This document shows positions 28,115 to 37,018 of a stretch of DNA of 64,000 nt, piece after piece. Below the pieces are notes generated by a model that had not been told where the DNA came from, did no database searches, and saw only the letters and a program-made list of their open reading frames with translations. The DNA lies in assembly GCA_947496175.1 (NCBI GenBank), contig CANMBU010000001.1, positions 1,054,001-1,118,000 on the forward strand, read 5' to 3'. Every line of letters starts with the position of its first letter. Positions within the stretch are counted from its first letter, which is position 1. This DNA comes from an uncultured Roseovarius sp. (GTDB lineage Bacteria > Pseudomonadota > Alphaproteobacteria > Rhodobacterales > Rhodobacteraceae). The translations under genes were made by a program, and so were the position numbers.

Positions 28115-28182
28115 TCATTTCTCCTCCTGCAGCGCTCAGATTGTGTAACGCCCTCAAGCAGATGCGTCAAACTATCGCAGCG

Positions 28183-28803
28183 TCAAGCAGCTTCGAGAAA
28201 GCAGGCAATTGTGTCGGCCATTGCTTCGGGTTCAGTGCCTCGTCTGAAAAACTCGACAAATCCGACTTCCGGCAAGGTCAGATAGGAGAAGGTCGAATGA
28301 TCGACAAGATAGTATTCATCGTCGCCGTCCTGAGCCTTGTAGTAAGTGCGATAGGCTTCGCTCGCGGCTTTGACCTGCTCGTCACTTCCCGTCAGCCCAA
28401 GTAATCTGGGATGAACGTTTTCAGTAAAGTCTGCCATCACTTCGGGCGTATCTCGTTTGGGATCTACCGAAATAAACACCGGCTTCACCTGCAGACCTTT
28501 ATCTTCGAGTATGTCTATGGCGACGGTGTTGTTTACAATATCAATCGGGCAAACATCAGGACAGAACGTGTATCCAAAATAAATCAATGTCGGTTGATCA
28601 ATAACGTCCTCGTCCGTTACGGTCTCTCCCGTTTCACTCACCAAAGTAAACGGCCCGCCGATTTCGGAGGTCCCGCCGGCCACTTGTGTGGCCCTGCATT
28701 GCGCAAACTGGTCATCTGAAGATTCGCCAGCAGTCAAAAGGTATGTGATTGCAACAAGGCCAACCACGGCCACACCTGCCAGCATTGCAATGAGCCGCGT
28801 CAT
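28183..28803 (-). CDS. senC: SCO1/SenC/PrrC copper chaperone
   Basis: 206 residues: an N-terminal membrane anchor (LIAMLAGVAVVGLVAITYLL), then a thioredoxin-like domain with the copper-binding FCPDVCP and the distal histidine in VDHSTFSYL. SCO proteins deliver copper to cytochrome c oxidase CuA. In the Rhodobacter prr locus the homologue PrrC lies between prrB and prrA, as it does here. It is on the same strand as regA and divergent from regB (88-bp gap). Confidence 0.92.
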   Translation of the reverse strand: MTRLIAMLAGVAVVGLVAITYLLTAGESSDDQFAQCRATQVAGGTSEIGGPFTLVSETGETVTDEDVIDQPTLIYFGYTFCPDVCPIDIVNNTVAIDILEDKGLQVKPVFISVDPKRDTPEVMADFTENVHPRLLGLTGSDEQVKAASEAYRTYYKAQDGDDEYYLVDHSTFSYLTLPEVGFVEFFRRGTEPEAMADTIACFLEAA

Positions 28804-28891
28804 GATGAGCCTCCGCTTTTTTTCGAAATAGATTGTTGTGACACCTATCTAAGCTTATCAAAATATCTTGGAAAGAGAGACCTCACGCCGC

Positions 28892-30286
28892 ATGTCTGAC
28901 GCTCCAATCAATCCAACCACCAGAAGAGCCGATCGCAACTGGATTCGGTTGCGCACTCTTGTCTTGTTACGGTGGTGGGCCGTTGCGGGTCAATTCGGCG
29001 CCTTATTGGTCGCGCAGCACATTTTGAATCTCTCGCTGGAATATGGGCTGTGCTACTTCGTCGTCGGTGTGTCTGTGATCACCAACGTGGTTGCTGGGTT
29101 TATTTTTCCTGAAAACAAACGCTTATCCGAGGGTGAAACGCTCTTATTCGTGCTGTTCGACATGTTGCAGCTCGGGCTTTTGCTTTATTTGACAGGCGGG
29201 CTGCACAATCCCTTCTCAATTCTTATTGTGGGTCCTGTGATTGTATCCGCTTCTGCGCTGAGCACTCGTTCCACAATTTTTCTTGGATTTTGTGCGGTCG
29301 TCATCACCTCGGTTTTGTCGTGGTTCTACATTTCGCTGACCGATCAAAATGGCGTGACACTCAGCATGCCAGACATCTTTCTATTCGGAAACTGGATTGC
29401 GATTGTCATCGCTGTGGCGTTTCTCGGCGTTTATGCGCGTCGTCTTGTCTCAGAAATGCATGCCATGTCAGAGGCTCTGCAGGCCACGCAAATGGCCTTG
29501 GCCCGAGAGCAAAAGCTGACCGATCTGGGTGGCGTCGTGGCTGCCGCGGCGCATGAGCTTGGGACTCCTCTGGCGACCATAAAGCTTACAAGTTCGGAGT
29601 TGGCCGAAGAGCTGACGGAAGACGAAGATTTGCGTGACGACGCGCTCTTGATCAAAGAACAAGCCGACAGATGTCGCGACATTCTGCGCTCTATGGGACG
29701 AGCAGGAAAAGATGACCTTCACCTGCGTCGCGCGCCTTTGACCGCTGTCATTGAAGAAGCCGCAGAGCCGCATTTGGATCGTGGTAAGGAACTTTTGTTT
29801 GACGCGGTTTCCAAGGATGTCGACCCAAGCACGCAACCAACCATACTGCGGCGGCCTGAGGTTATTCATGGTGTTCGCAACCTGATCCAAAACGCAGTCG
29901 ATTTTTCCGAGCGGCGTGTCTGGGTGGATAGCGATTGGACAGATCAATCGATTACGGTGCGGATCATGGATGACGGCAAAGGCTACCCTGTTCAGTATCT
30001 TGGTCGCATTGGAGAGCCCTTCATGCGCAAGCGCACGCCCCAGACCGATCCGCAACGCCCCGAGTATGAGGGCATGGGGCTTGGTTTGTTCATTGCTAAA
30101 ACGCTTCTGGAACGGTCAGGTGCTGAATTGAGTTTTGCCAACGGATCAGACACTTTCACTAACCGGGCGGACTTTGCAGAGCGCAAGGGCGCATTCGTCG
30201 AGGTCACTTGGCCGCGAGAACGATTGGAAGAAGCAGCATGGGCTGACAGGCAATCGCTGGGAAGCAACGTGCCGATAGAGATTTAG
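28892..30286 (+). CDS. regB: Redox sensor histidine kinase RegB/PrrB/ActS
   Basis: 464 residues from the ATG at 28892. Six hydrophobic segments fill the first 170 residues, and the quinone-binding GGLHNPF motif of RegB is present. The H-box is AAHELGTPLATIKL (H221). The redox-active cysteine lies in ADRCRDILRSMG (C261, matching RegB Cys265). The N, G1 and G2 boxes appear as LIQNAVDFS, MDDGKGYP and EGMGLGLFIAKTLL. So the quinone and disulphide sensing inputs both look intact. Confidence 0.94.
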   Translation: MSDAPINPTTRRADRNWIRLRTLVLLRWWAVAGQFGALLVAQHILNLSLEYGLCYFVVGVSVITNVVAGFIFPENKRLSEGETLLFVLFDMLQLGLLLYLTGGLHNPFSILIVGPVIVSASALSTRSTIFLGFCAVVITSVLSWFYISLTDQNGVTLSMPDIFLFGNWIAIVIAVAFLGVYARRLVSEMHAMSEALQATQMALAREQKLTDLGGVVAAAAHELGTPLATIKLTSSELAEELTEDEDLRDDALLIKEQADRCRDILRSMGRAGKDDLHLRRAPLTAVIEEAAEPHLDRGKELLFDAVSKDVDPSTQPTILRRPEVIHGVRNLIQNAVDFSERRVWVDSDWTDQSITVRIMDDGKGYPVQYLGRIGEPFMRKRTPQTDPQRPEYEGMGLGLFIAKTLLERSGAELSFANGSDTFTNRADFAERKGAFVEVTWPRERLEEAAWADRQSLGSNVPIEI

Positions 30287-30307
30287 CGCCAACTCGGCCT
30301 TGTGATG

Positions 30308-30322
30308 TTAACGAAAGGTTAA
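30308..30322 (+). promoter_or_regulatory. Perfect CtrA box TTAA-N7-TTAA
   Basis: TTAA (30308-30311), seven bases, TTAA (30319-30322), then CC. This is the full CtrA recognition pattern of alphaproteobacteria. It lies 45 bp upstream of the PAS protein start and 21 bp after the regB stop. Confidence 0.65.
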
Positions 30323-30367
30323 CCTTCTGAGCGCAATCTAAGTAAAAGCCGTACAGCAGGGGATACC

Positions 30368-31885
30368 ATGCAGTACCTCAGCACGCCTTGGATCCTTGTC
30401 GCCATTCTTAGCGCCAGCCTGATTGTTTTTGCCATTCTTTGGTATCTCAGCGCTGTGGCTCAGAGGTTCCGCGTTGAAACAGCTACGGCTGGGGCCGAAC
30501 CAGTCCGGTTGGCGACATTTCTTTTCAAAGACGAGCGGCTTGTGGACTCCGACTGTGTGCTGCGCAAATTTCCTTGGTCTGACGATGTCGAGGTGTCGGA
30601 ATGGCGTCACCTGCGATCCTGGTTGGGCCGCAGGTTTGGCTCTCTTCCAACGCAACTGCGCCATCTAAAGGATGGAGAGCACCGCGAAATTCCGGCAACT
30701 GACAAAGAAGACCTTGCAGTCCTGGTTCTGTCCGGGCTGCAAGATGTACAACGGGTGCAGCTCAAGGACCCCTCAGAACAAGACCCATCAGGGGCACATC
30801 GCGCCAGAGAGCTGGAAGCTTTTGTCGCGCGTTTTGGTACGGTGCTAAATGAAACGCCTTGCGCAATCCGTGTCTTTGACAAAGTCCACGAAACCGCATG
30901 GTATAATCAGAGCTTCTCGGAATTTTCTGAAGAGCAGGCTGAGCTTTTGACAAAAGCACCGGTTTGCCTTGAGAACGGCAAGCGCGTGCACCTCCCTGCG
31001 CAACATGGTCAGGTAGAAACCTATCTAGAGCTCAATCATCTGGACCGTGAAGATTGCCAGGTGCTCTATGTTAGCGATGTCACGCAGGTGGTGAATGCCG
31101 AAAAGGCGCGGCGCGAATTCATCCAGACACTCACAAAAACTTTTGCCAATCTGACAACTGGCTTGGCGGTATTCGATCAAAACCAGTGCCTTGCGCTTTT
31201 CAACCCTGCGCTCTTGGATCTGACGGGGCTCAATCCGTCGTTCCTGTCCGGGCAGCCGCATCTTGCCGAAGTCTTTGATCGATTGCGTGACAGTAACATG
31301 ATGCCCGAGCCAAAAAACTATGGATCTTGGCGCAATCAAATGAACGCAATGATCAAAAGCGCGAGTGAGGGCCTCTATATCGACGATTGGTCGCTGCCGA
31401 ACGGCATGACATATCGCATCACCGGGCGACCGCATCCAGATGGGGCGGTTGCCTTTTTGTTTGAGGACATTTCCGATGAGGTTGCTTTGACCCGTCGGTT
31501 CCGCAGTCAAATTGATCTTCGGCAGGCTGCACTTGACGTTGTGACGCATGCCATTGCGATTACTGGGCCAAACAATTCTATTCTCCTATGCAATCGCGCA
31601 TGTTCTGACTTCCTTGGAATAGACCCGGACTCTTCATTTGCGGAAATGTCGCTAAAGGACTTCCTTGTTACTTGCGACGAGAAATTGCCGCATGTCTGGT
31701 TCTGGGATGCGTGTGAAAAGGCAATTCTCGGCCGAACTGAACTTGAGCGCGTGGTCACATCCAAAAATGGAACGGATTACTTGTGCTCTGTTGAGTTGTT
31801 GCCGGGCAACTCAATGAACATCTCGATCAACCAGAAAAGGCACGCAACCCTCCCCTCTTCCGAGCTCAAAGCCGCAACCGCCTGA
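30368..31885 (+). CDS. Membrane-anchored PAS protein, DivL-like without a kinase domain
   Basis: 505 residues. One membrane helix (ILVAILSASLIVFAILWYL, about 10-28) is followed by several PAS-like domains: MVAGT-less segments near residues 150-230 (ETPCAIRVFDKVHETAWYNQ), 255-375 (LTTGLAVFDQNQCLALFNPA) and 380-490 (LDVVTHAIAITGPNNSILLC). No DHp helix, H-box or ATPase follows; the ORF simply ends. The next genes (tsaE, amgK, murU, addB, addA, trxA) match what I recall of the order after divL in Caulobacter, so I infer a DivL counterpart lacking the kinase-like half. A perfect CtrA box is upstream. The call rests on domain layout and synteny. Confidence 0.7.
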   Translation: MQYLSTPWILVAILSASLIVFAILWYLSAVAQRFRVETATAGAEPVRLATFLFKDERLVDSDCVLRKFPWSDDVEVSEWRHLRSWLGRRFGSLPTQLRHLKDGEHREIPATDKEDLAVLVLSGLQDVQRVQLKDPSEQDPSGAHRARELEAFVARFGTVLNETPCAIRVFDKVHETAWYNQSFSEFSEEQAELLTKAPVCLENGKRVHLPAQHGQVETYLELNHLDREDCQVLYVSDVTQVVNAEKARREFIQTLTKTFANLTTGLAVFDQNQCLALFNPALLDLTGLNPSFLSGQPHLAEVFDRLRDSNMMPEPKNYGSWRNQMNAMIKSASEGLYIDDWSLPNGMTYRITGRPHPDGAVAFLFEDISDEVALTRRFRSQIDLRQAALDVVTHAIAITGPNNSILLCNRACSDFLGIDPDSSFAEMSLKDFLVTCDEKLPHVWFWDACEKAILGRTELERVVTSKNGTDYLCSVELLPGNSMNISINQKRHATLPSSELKAATA

Positions 31886-31929
31886 TACCCGCCGCTTGCA
31901 GGCCTCGCGCGGGTGTGTAGTGTTCCGGC

Positions 31930-32406
31930 ATGCCTCGCCGCTCAACAAACATCACCCTACCTGATCCCGAAGCCACCGGTGCATTGGCGAGACGTCTGGC
32001 AGTGTTTCTGGAACCAGGGGATACGCTGTTGATGAGTGGTGAGATTGGCGCTGGAAAGACCTTTTTCGCCCGGGAACTCCTTTCCGAAATCCTGCCTGTA
32101 CCCGAAGATATCCCGTCACCGACTTTCACCATTGTACAAGCCTATGAAACGACTCGCGGAGACGTTTGGCACGTCGATCTCTATCGTCTTGAGACCAAGT
32201 CCGAGGTCGTTGAGCTTGGTTTGCTGGAGGCCTTTTCCGATATGATTTGTCTGGTGGAGTGGCCGGATCGGCTTGGCAATATGGCTCCAGATTCGGCTCT
32301 GAACCTGGCGTTTTCCAGTGGTATGCATGAAGAGGACCGAAACCTTTTGATCACATGGCAAGATACGCGCTGGGACAGCCTGATGAACGAGATTGCCGAT
32401 GACTAG
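31930..32406 (+). CDS. tsaE: tRNA threonylcarbamoyladenosine synthesis ATPase TsaE
   Basis: 158 residues. Walker A is SGEIGAGKTFFARELL, followed by IPSPTFTIVQAYE and WHVDLYRLE, with EAFSDMICLVEWPDRLG at the Walker B/TsaE signature. TsaE works with TsaB and TsaD to make t6A37 on ANN-decoding tRNAs; tsaD is at 48842 in this window. Its end overlaps amgK by 8 bp. Confidence 0.95.
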   Translation: MPRRSTNITLPDPEATGALARRLAVFLEPGDTLLMSGEIGAGKTFFARELLSEILPVPEDIPSPTFTIVQAYETTRGDVWHVDLYRLETKSEVVELGLLEAFSDMICLVEWPDRLGNMAPDSALNLAFSSGMHEEDRNLLITWQDTRWDSLMNEIADD

Positions 32407-33418
32407 GCGCCAAGATCAGATAGCTCGCTTTTTGGAGGACAACGGTTTGTCCTGCGCTGCATGCGTTAACCTAGCGGGTGACGCGTCAAACAGGCGATAT
32501 TTCCGTCTCAAATTACCTGATGGCAAAACCATTGTTCTCATGGATGCGCCGCCGTCAAAGGGAGAGGATATCCGCCCTTTTGTCCGCATTGCCAAGTATT
32601 TGCGTGGCGTGGGTCTTGGCGCCCCCGAAATTATCACACAGGACGAAACCAATGGGTTCCTGCTCCTGGAGGATTTGGGCGATGATCTTTTTGCGCGTCT
32701 TGCGAAGTCGCTGCCGGACCTGGAGACCAAACTTTATACCGCCGCGACCGATCTTTTGATAGAGTTGCACCGGCACGCTCCGCCCAAGGGCATTGGAACC
32801 TATGATGCCCAAACAGCAGCACAGTTAGCCGCTCTGGCCAGTGATTGGTACGCATTCGGGATTTCAGGCACAGAAAATACCACTGCGCGGGAGCAGTTGA
32901 GTGCCGAAATGGCGCGTTTGGTCACCACACACGCGCCTGAGTGCGATGTTTTGGTGCAAAGAGATTATCATTCCGAAAACCTACTTTGGCTTCCAGAGCG
33001 CAAGGGTCATCATCGCGTGGGTCTTTTGGACTTTCAGGACGCGTTGGCCGGGCATAGGTCTTACGATCTAGTGTCCTTGCTCCAAGACGCTCGTCGCGAC
33101 GTGCCATTAGAGATCGAGACGAAAATGCTTGATCGCTACATCGCCAATACAGATCAGAACGAAGAACAGTTCATAACGGCCTATGCCGTTTGGGGAGCAC
33201 AGAGGAATCTTCGCATTCTTGGTGTTTTCGCCCGTCTTTGCATGCGTGATGGTAAGCCTGGATACATTGCATACATCCCCCGTGTTTGGACTTTGCTTTT
33301 ACGTGACCTTGCGCATCCAAATTTGGAAAGTTTGCAGACTCTGGTGAAGGAGATACTGCCGCAACCCTCAGCAAAAGCACTCAGCACATTGGAAGAAAAA
33401 TGCGCCCAGACACCGTAA
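32399..33418 (+). CDS. amgK: Anomeric sugar kinase AmgK (MurNAc/GlcNAc kinase)
   Basis: 339 residues from the ATG at 32399. The aminoglycoside-phosphotransferase fold has LLLEDLGDD, the catalytic loop VQRDYHSENLLWL and the metal-binding GLLDFQDAL. In Pseudomonas and Caulobacter AmgK phosphorylates MurNAc at the anomeric carbon for peptidoglycan recycling, and MurU then adds UMP. The adjacent murU supports this. Overlaps with tsaE and murU indicate one operon. Confidence 0.88.
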   Translation: MTRRQDQIARFLEDNGLSCAACVNLAGDASNRRYFRLKLPDGKTIVLMDAPPSKGEDIRPFVRIAKYLRGVGLGAPEIITQDETNGFLLLEDLGDDLFARLAKSLPDLETKLYTAATDLLIELHRHAPPKGIGTYDAQTAAQLAALASDWYAFGISGTENTTAREQLSAEMARLVTTHAPECDVLVQRDYHSENLLWLPERKGHHRVGLLDFQDALAGHRSYDLVSLLQDARRDVPLEIETKMLDRYIANTDQNEEQFITAYAVWGAQRNLRILGVFARLCMRDGKPGYIAYIPRVWTLLLRDLAHPNLESLQTLVKEILPQPSAKALSTLEEKCAQTP

Positions 33419-34086
33419 TGCTTTTTGCCGCGGGCTTCGGGGCGCGCATGCAACATCTGACCAAGACACGTCCCAAGCCTTTGGTCGAGGTATTGGGCCG
33501 TCCGCTGATTGACTATGCACGTGATCAGGTTCGCGACTTCGGTGCCGAACGCGTCTTGTGCAACCTGCACTACCTGCCTGAAGCACTAGAGGCTCATTTG
33601 GCGGGGTCAGGCGTTCTCTTCTCGCACGAAGAGCCAGACATTCTCGACACTGGCGGCGGTTTGAAAGCGGCTTTGCCCTTGCTGAGGCGCGAAACCGTTT
33701 TCACGATGAACACAGATGCTGTTTGGCGTGGGCCCAATCCATTGAGCTGTCTTGCGGACATGTGGAATCCGCAGAGGATGGACGCGCTTTTGCTCTGTGT
33801 GCAGCAGGAAAATGCGATAGGCCATTCTGGTGCGGGGGATTTTGTGATCGAGTCCGAAAGCCGCGCGATCAGAGGGCCGGGCGTGATCTACACCGGGCTG
33901 CAAATTATCAAGACCACATCGGTGGCCGATGTTCCAGAAACGGTCTTTTCTTTGAACCTGGTGTGGAATCGCATGATTGCAGAAGCACGGCTTTGCGCTG
34001 TCACCTATCCGGGCCGGTGGTGCGATGTTGGCTCACCTGCCGGAGTGGTATTGGCCGAAGAGTTTCTGAGGAACGGCAATGTCTGA
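33400..34086 (+). CDS. murU: MurNAc-1-phosphate uridylyltransferase MurU
   Basis: 228 residues. The nucleotidyltransferase signature is MLFAAGFGARMQHLTKTRPKPLVEV (G-x-G-x-R and RPKPL), with TGGGLKAALPLL, the NTDAVW metal site and RWCDVGSP at the C-terminus. It fits MurU, which makes UDP-MurNAc from MurNAc-1-P, bypassing de novo MurA/MurB. It starts 18 bp inside the end of amgK and overlaps addB by 8 bp. Confidence 0.88.
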   Translation: MRPDTVMLFAAGFGARMQHLTKTRPKPLVEVLGRPLIDYARDQVRDFGAERVLCNLHYLPEALEAHLAGSGVLFSHEEPDILDTGGGLKAALPLLRRETVFTMNTDAVWRGPNPLSCLADMWNPQRMDALLLCVQQENAIGHSGAGDFVIESESRAIRGPGVIYTGLQIIKTTSVADVPETVFSLNLVWNRMIAEARLCAVTYPGRWCDVGSPAGVVLAEEFLRNGNV

Positions 34087-37018
34087 TACGTCTCGTCCTC
34101 TACAGGTCTACGGCGTGCCGCTCGGCGCGGATTTTCCTATGGCTGTGGTGGACGCGTTGCGCAAAGAGTACCAGCATCAGCCACCAGAGGCTCTGGCGCG
34201 CGTCAAGCTCATCGTCAACACACGCCGTATGGCACGTAGGATGCGGGCACTGTTTGACGCAGGTCCACCTTGCCTTTTGCCCCGTATAAGCCTGGTCACT
34301 GACTTTGCTGAAACCTACGCAACAACGCAACTGCCCCAGCCCGTGCCGCCGCTGCGGAGACGTTTGGAACTGGTCCAGCTTGTCGGCCGTCTGCTGGAGG
34401 CTGAGCCCGACCTCGCCCCCCGGGCAAATCTCTATAGCCTGGCTGACAGCCTAGCCGGTTTAATGGATGAGATGCAGGCGCAAGGTGTACGGCCTGAAGA
34501 TATCGAAGACATCGACATCAGCGATCAATCTGGCCATTGGGCGCGAATTCTGGCCTTTTTGCGCATTATCAGACCCTATTTCGATCTTGATGCTGGTCCG
34601 CCGGATCGCGAGTGCCGCCAAAGATTGGTCATCGAGCATCTGTCACAGGAATGGCAGAAAAACCCGCCTGATCATCCTGTCATTCTGGCTGGGTCCACGG
34701 GTTCACGTGGGCCGACCCAGACGCTCATGCAGGCCGTGGCGCGACTGCCAAAGGGCAAAGTCGTGCTGCCAGGGTTTGATTTTGATCAGCCAAAAGATGT
34801 TTGGGATGAGTTGATCGAACGGGGTGCTGCTGAGGATCACCCACAGTTTCGGTTTGCCGACCTTATGACCCGGTTGGGAGCTCATCCAAAAGATGTATTG
34901 CAATGGCCCGAATGCCAGCCCGCAATCCCTGCGCGCAACCGTCTTGTTTCGCTCGCGATGCGCCCTGCCCCAGTCACGGATCAATGGTTGCGCGATGGTC
35001 CTGAATTGGAACGAGACATTAACGACGCAACCAGTCAAATCACCCTTCTCGAAGCCCCCTCGCCCAGAGTAGAAGCGCTGTGTATTGCCATGCGCCTGCG
35101 TCAGGCGGTTGAAGATGGCGTCACAGCGGCCATGATATCAACCGACCGAACCCTGACGCGTCAGGTCACTGCAGCTCTGGACCGCTGGAATATTGTGCCC
35201 GATGACAGTGCAGGCATCCCTTTGCAGCTATCCGCGCCCGGCCGGTTCATGCGCCATGTTGCCGACCTCTTCCGTGCGCCTGCCACAACAGAACAGCTCT
35301 TCACGCTGTTAAAACACCCCCTAACCCACAGCACCACGGATCGTGGTCCTCATTTACGCTTTACGCGAGAACTGGAACTTTACCTTCGCAAGCGTGGTTG
35401 TCCGGCCCCTACTGCCGACATCATGCGCGAATGGGCTGTGCTTCAAGAGAGCGTGGACGCCGCCGGCTGGTGTCAGTGGGTCATCGAAAATCTATTAGAT
35501 CATCAAGCTCCAGACCCTGTCTCCGTCATGGACAGGATCACGCGCCATATCGCAATCAGTGAAGCTATTGCGCGCGGTCAAACTATGGAGGGCCATGTTA
35601 AGCTATGGAAGGGCGAAGCAGGTGAAGAAACTCTAAAAACTGTCTCTAACCTGGCCGAACACGCATCGGCAAGCGGCGCTCTCAATGCCAGCGACTACGC
35701 GCATCTCTTTAACGCGATCTTGTCACGAGAATCCGTTCGCAGCGCAGATGCTCCACATACTCAGGTCCTGATCTGGGGCACGCTTGAGGCACGTGTGCAG
35801 GGTGCTGACCTGTTGATTCTTGCCGGCTTGAACGAGGGCATCTGGCCCGAAGCGCCGCCGCAAGACCCGTGGCTCAATCGCGCCATGCGCAAGCAGGTTG
35901 GCCTGACCTTGCCTGAACGTCGTATCGGGCTGTCGGCCCACGACTTTCAACAGGCGATCTGTACGCGCGATGTCTGGTTGACCCGATCCTTGCGCACAGA
36001 GGACGCACAAACCGTTCCATCGCGTTGGCTCAATCGCTTGCAAAACCTTGTCTGTGGATTGCCAGAAGGGCATGGAAAAAAAGCATTTGCCGACATGCGA
36101 AGCCGCGGGCAGCATTGGCTCAGTTTGGTTCAAATGCTCGAACAGCCTAAAGAGACACCTGTCGCCCTTCGTCCCGCGCCCTGTCCGCCGCCAAAATTCC
36201 GGCCACGCAAACTGTCTGTGACAGACATCAAACGCCTTATCCGTGATCCCTATGCCGTTTATGCGCGCCATGTCCTGAGACTGAGACCGCTCAATTCTCT
36301 GATGCGTATGCCCGACGCGCTTTTGCGAGGCACGGTGCTTCATGAGATTTTTGAAACTTTCGTTCGGGACACCGCAGCATCGCAAGATCAACTTACTGCG
36401 CAAAATCTCAAAGACGTTACGGCCAGTGTGCTGAATGAAAACGTGCATTGGGCCGAGGCCAGATCCTTGTGGCAGGCCCGGATTGACCGCGTGGCCGACT
36501 GGTTCATCGAAACAGAGCTTGACCGCCGCACGCTTGCCCATCCATCAGCCTTTGAAACGTTGGGCGCCGCAGACATGCCTGCGCTTGGCTTTACACTGAC
36601 CGCCAAGGCGGATCGTATCGACATTGGTCCAGACGGTAGCCTCTACATTTACGATTACAAAACCGGATCGGCGCCAACGAAAGCGGAACAGCTACATTTC
36701 GACAAACAGCTCTTGCTCGAAGCCGCTATTGCCGAGCGTGCAGGTTTTGAAAGTATTCCACCATCGCCCATAGCTCAGGCCACTTATGTAGCTCTGGGCA
36801 ATAAACCCGGGCAAAGCCACGCACCGCTTGAAGATGAGCCGCCAACTGACACGTGGTCCAAGCTGAACCGTTTGATCGCGCAGTACCTCCAGGATGATCA
36901 GGGTTTCGTGTCGCGCCGGGCCGTACAAAAGATCGAAGAGGTTGGCGATTATGATCATCTTGCCCGCTTTGGCGAATGGGAACAGGTGGACAACCCCAAT
37001 CCGGAAAAGGTGGGATAA
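34079..37018 (+). CDS. addB: Double-strand break repair protein AddB
   Basis: 979 residues, alphaproteobacterial AddB length. The N-terminal half is a degenerate helicase fold with AGSTGSRGPTQTLMQAV in place of a Walker A. WGTLEARVQGADLLILAGLNEGIWP follows. The C-terminal RecB-type nuclease has GTVLHEIFETF, KADRIDIGPDG and the catalytic IYDYKTGSAP. AddAB resects double-strand breaks and loads RecA. No iron-sulphur cysteine cluster typical of Firmicute AddB was noticed. It is coupled to addA by a TAATG overlap. Confidence 0.93.
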   Translation: MSDTSRPLQVYGVPLGADFPMAVVDALRKEYQHQPPEALARVKLIVNTRRMARRMRALFDAGPPCLLPRISLVTDFAETYATTQLPQPVPPLRRRLELVQLVGRLLEAEPDLAPRANLYSLADSLAGLMDEMQAQGVRPEDIEDIDISDQSGHWARILAFLRIIRPYFDLDAGPPDRECRQRLVIEHLSQEWQKNPPDHPVILAGSTGSRGPTQTLMQAVARLPKGKVVLPGFDFDQPKDVWDELIERGAAEDHPQFRFADLMTRLGAHPKDVLQWPECQPAIPARNRLVSLAMRPAPVTDQWLRDGPELERDINDATSQITLLEAPSPRVEALCIAMRLRQAVEDGVTAAMISTDRTLTRQVTAALDRWNIVPDDSAGIPLQLSAPGRFMRHVADLFRAPATTEQLFTLLKHPLTHSTTDRGPHLRFTRELELYLRKRGCPAPTADIMREWAVLQESVDAAGWCQWVIENLLDHQAPDPVSVMDRITRHIAISEAIARGQTMEGHVKLWKGEAGEETLKTVSNLAEHASASGALNASDYAHLFNAILSRESVRSADAPHTQVLIWGTLEARVQGADLLILAGLNEGIWPEAPPQDPWLNRAMRKQVGLTLPERRIGLSAHDFQQAICTRDVWLTRSLRTEDAQTVPSRWLNRLQNLVCGLPEGHGKKAFADMRSRGQHWLSLVQMLEQPKETPVALRPAPCPPPKFRPRKLSVTDIKRLIRDPYAVYARHVLRLRPLNSLMRMPDALLRGTVLHEIFETFVRDTAASQDQLTAQNLKDVTASVLNENVHWAEARSLWQARIDRVADWFIETELDRRTLAHPSAFETLGAADMPALGFTLTAKADRIDIGPDGSLYIYDYKTGSAPTKAEQLHFDKQLLLEAAIAERAGFESIPPSPIAQATYVALGNKPGQSHAPLEDEPPTDTWSKLNRLIAQYLQDDQGFVSRRAVQKIEEVGDYDHLARFGEWEQVDNPNPEKVG

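Noticed and set aside
35723..36541. 272-codon minus-strand ORF inside addB
   Set aside because: addB is clearly coding on the other strand, and this frame has no family features.
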